Shown here one piece after another: positions 63,611-64,000 of a stretch of 64,000 nucleotides of DNA (position 1 is the stretch's first letter; each line of letters begins with the position of its first letter). The notes below the pieces were generated by a model that saw only the letters and a program-made list of their open reading frames with translations, searched no databases and was not told where the DNA came from. The DNA is from Symbiodinium natans (taxonomy: Eukaryota > Sar > Dinophyceae > Suessiales > Symbiodiniaceae), in the NCBI GenBank assembly GCA_905221605.1, contig CAJNDS010002590.1:379918-443917 (forward strand), in the 5' to 3' direction. The position numbers were made by a program, and so were the translations under genes.

Positions 63611-63727
63611 CTAAGGTTGTGGCCCCTAAAGGTTCCCCTTAACATATATACTCCCAACATGGCCATTCCCTTCCCTTAAAGGATCTTGGCCCCCAAACCC
63701 AAGGGTACCATCTTTGGAGTCCAAGGC
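63611..63727. mobile_element. dispersed element family E copy, reversed
   Basis: AAGGTTGTGGCCCCTAAAGG, TTCCCCTTAACATATATA, AAGGATCTTGGCCCCCAAAC, CCAAGGGTACCATCTTTGGA: the reverse complement of the family E order. Confidence 0.65.
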
Positions 63728-63734
63728 AGAGTCA

Positions 63735-63851
63735 CCCCTTGAAAGCTTAGGGTTTAGGGTTTAGGGTTTCGGGTTTCGGGTTTGGGGTTTAGGGTCTAGG
63801 GTTTAGGGTTTAGGGTTTAGGGTTTGGGGTTTAGGGTTTAGGGTTTAGGGC
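63735..63851 (+). repeat. TTTAGGG/TTTCGGG array
   Basis: About 16 mixed units, left flank of a 110-bp GC-rich island (63852-63964). Confidence 0.95.
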
Positions 63852-63963
63852 ATCCCCACCCCCTCACAAAGCGAAAGAGCCCACGAGCCGCGGACCTTCT
63901 GGGCCCCGACCAGCGCCCCAAAAAGGCGGGCGGCAGCCGGAGCTGGCAAGGCCTCTTCTGTCG

Positions 63964-64000
63964 GGGTTTAGGGTTTAGGGTTTAGGGTTTAGGGTTTAGG
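63964..64000 (+). repeat. (TTTAGGG)n array running off the window
   Basis: Five units to the window edge. Confidence 0.9.

Noticed and set aside
1-64000. CRISPR array or bacterial tandem-repeat system
   Set aside because: Units are 6-9 bp, there are no spacers of constant length, and no cas-like genes.

Overview
This looks like eukaryotic nuclear DNA, most likely from a dinoflagellate or a close alveolate relative (inference). The plant-type telomere repeat TTTAGGG/CCCTAAA occurs throughout the interior in hundreds of short arrays on both strands. There is no operon structure and no bacterial-style gene. The few convincing coding pieces favour G or C at the third codon position. One coding relic has the C-x2-C...H...C finger and decayed C-terminal region typical of LINE-like retroelements in dinoflagellate genomes. 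I cannot name the species. No rRNA, tRNA, CRISPR array or complete transposase was found.

Architecture. Most of the window alternates between two units. The first is a short, GC-rich, non-repetitive island, usually 40-120 bp, with CCCTAAA arrays on its left and TTTAGGG arrays on its right. The second is a longer, lower-GC interval that starts with TTTAGGG and ends with CCCTAAA. Many islands are bounded by AG on the 5' side and GT on the 3' side and hold a full-length open frame. The simplest reading is small exons separated by introns whose ends are inverted telomere-type arrays, i.e. introner-like introns. GC-rich islands are often open on both strands, so the strand of any single island is uncertain; each entry says which reading I prefer and why.

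Region by region. 1-2 kb: telomeric arrays around a LINE fossil. 2-13 kb: dense arrays, exon-like islands and several families of short inverted-repeat (MITE-like) elements. 13.4-14.1 kb: long degenerate arrays. 14.5-17.1 kb: two better coding blocks on the minus strand, separated by a C-rich low-complexity tract. 17-27 kb: many islands plus a 571-bp composite bounded by 27-bp perfect inverted repeats. 27.05-27.55 kb: the longest arrays, TGTAGGG then TTTAGGG. 28-33 kb: exon-like blocks, a TA-rich microsatellite and more arrays. 33.5-36 kb: large palindromes. 36.7-36.9 kb: a pure C/T tract. 38.9-39.2 kb: an AAAAACCCT array. 40-43.5 kb: nested MITEs, a tandem duplication and a membrane-protein relic. 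44-49.7 kb: mainly arrays. 50.2-51.6 kb: the best single gene, a multi-pass membrane protein on the minus strand. 52-55.3 kb: a cluster of one MITE family. 55.8 kb: a Cys/His-rich terminal exon on the plus strand. 56-64 kb: arrays, plus a strongly codon-biased exon at 62.1-62.3 kb.

How it works together. Little can be said about pathways. The window is best seen as one or more very intron-rich genes, or their decayed remains, in which telomere-repeat insertion and several MITE families built the non-coding part. Long-read RNA and a protein search of the islands would settle strands and gene boundaries.
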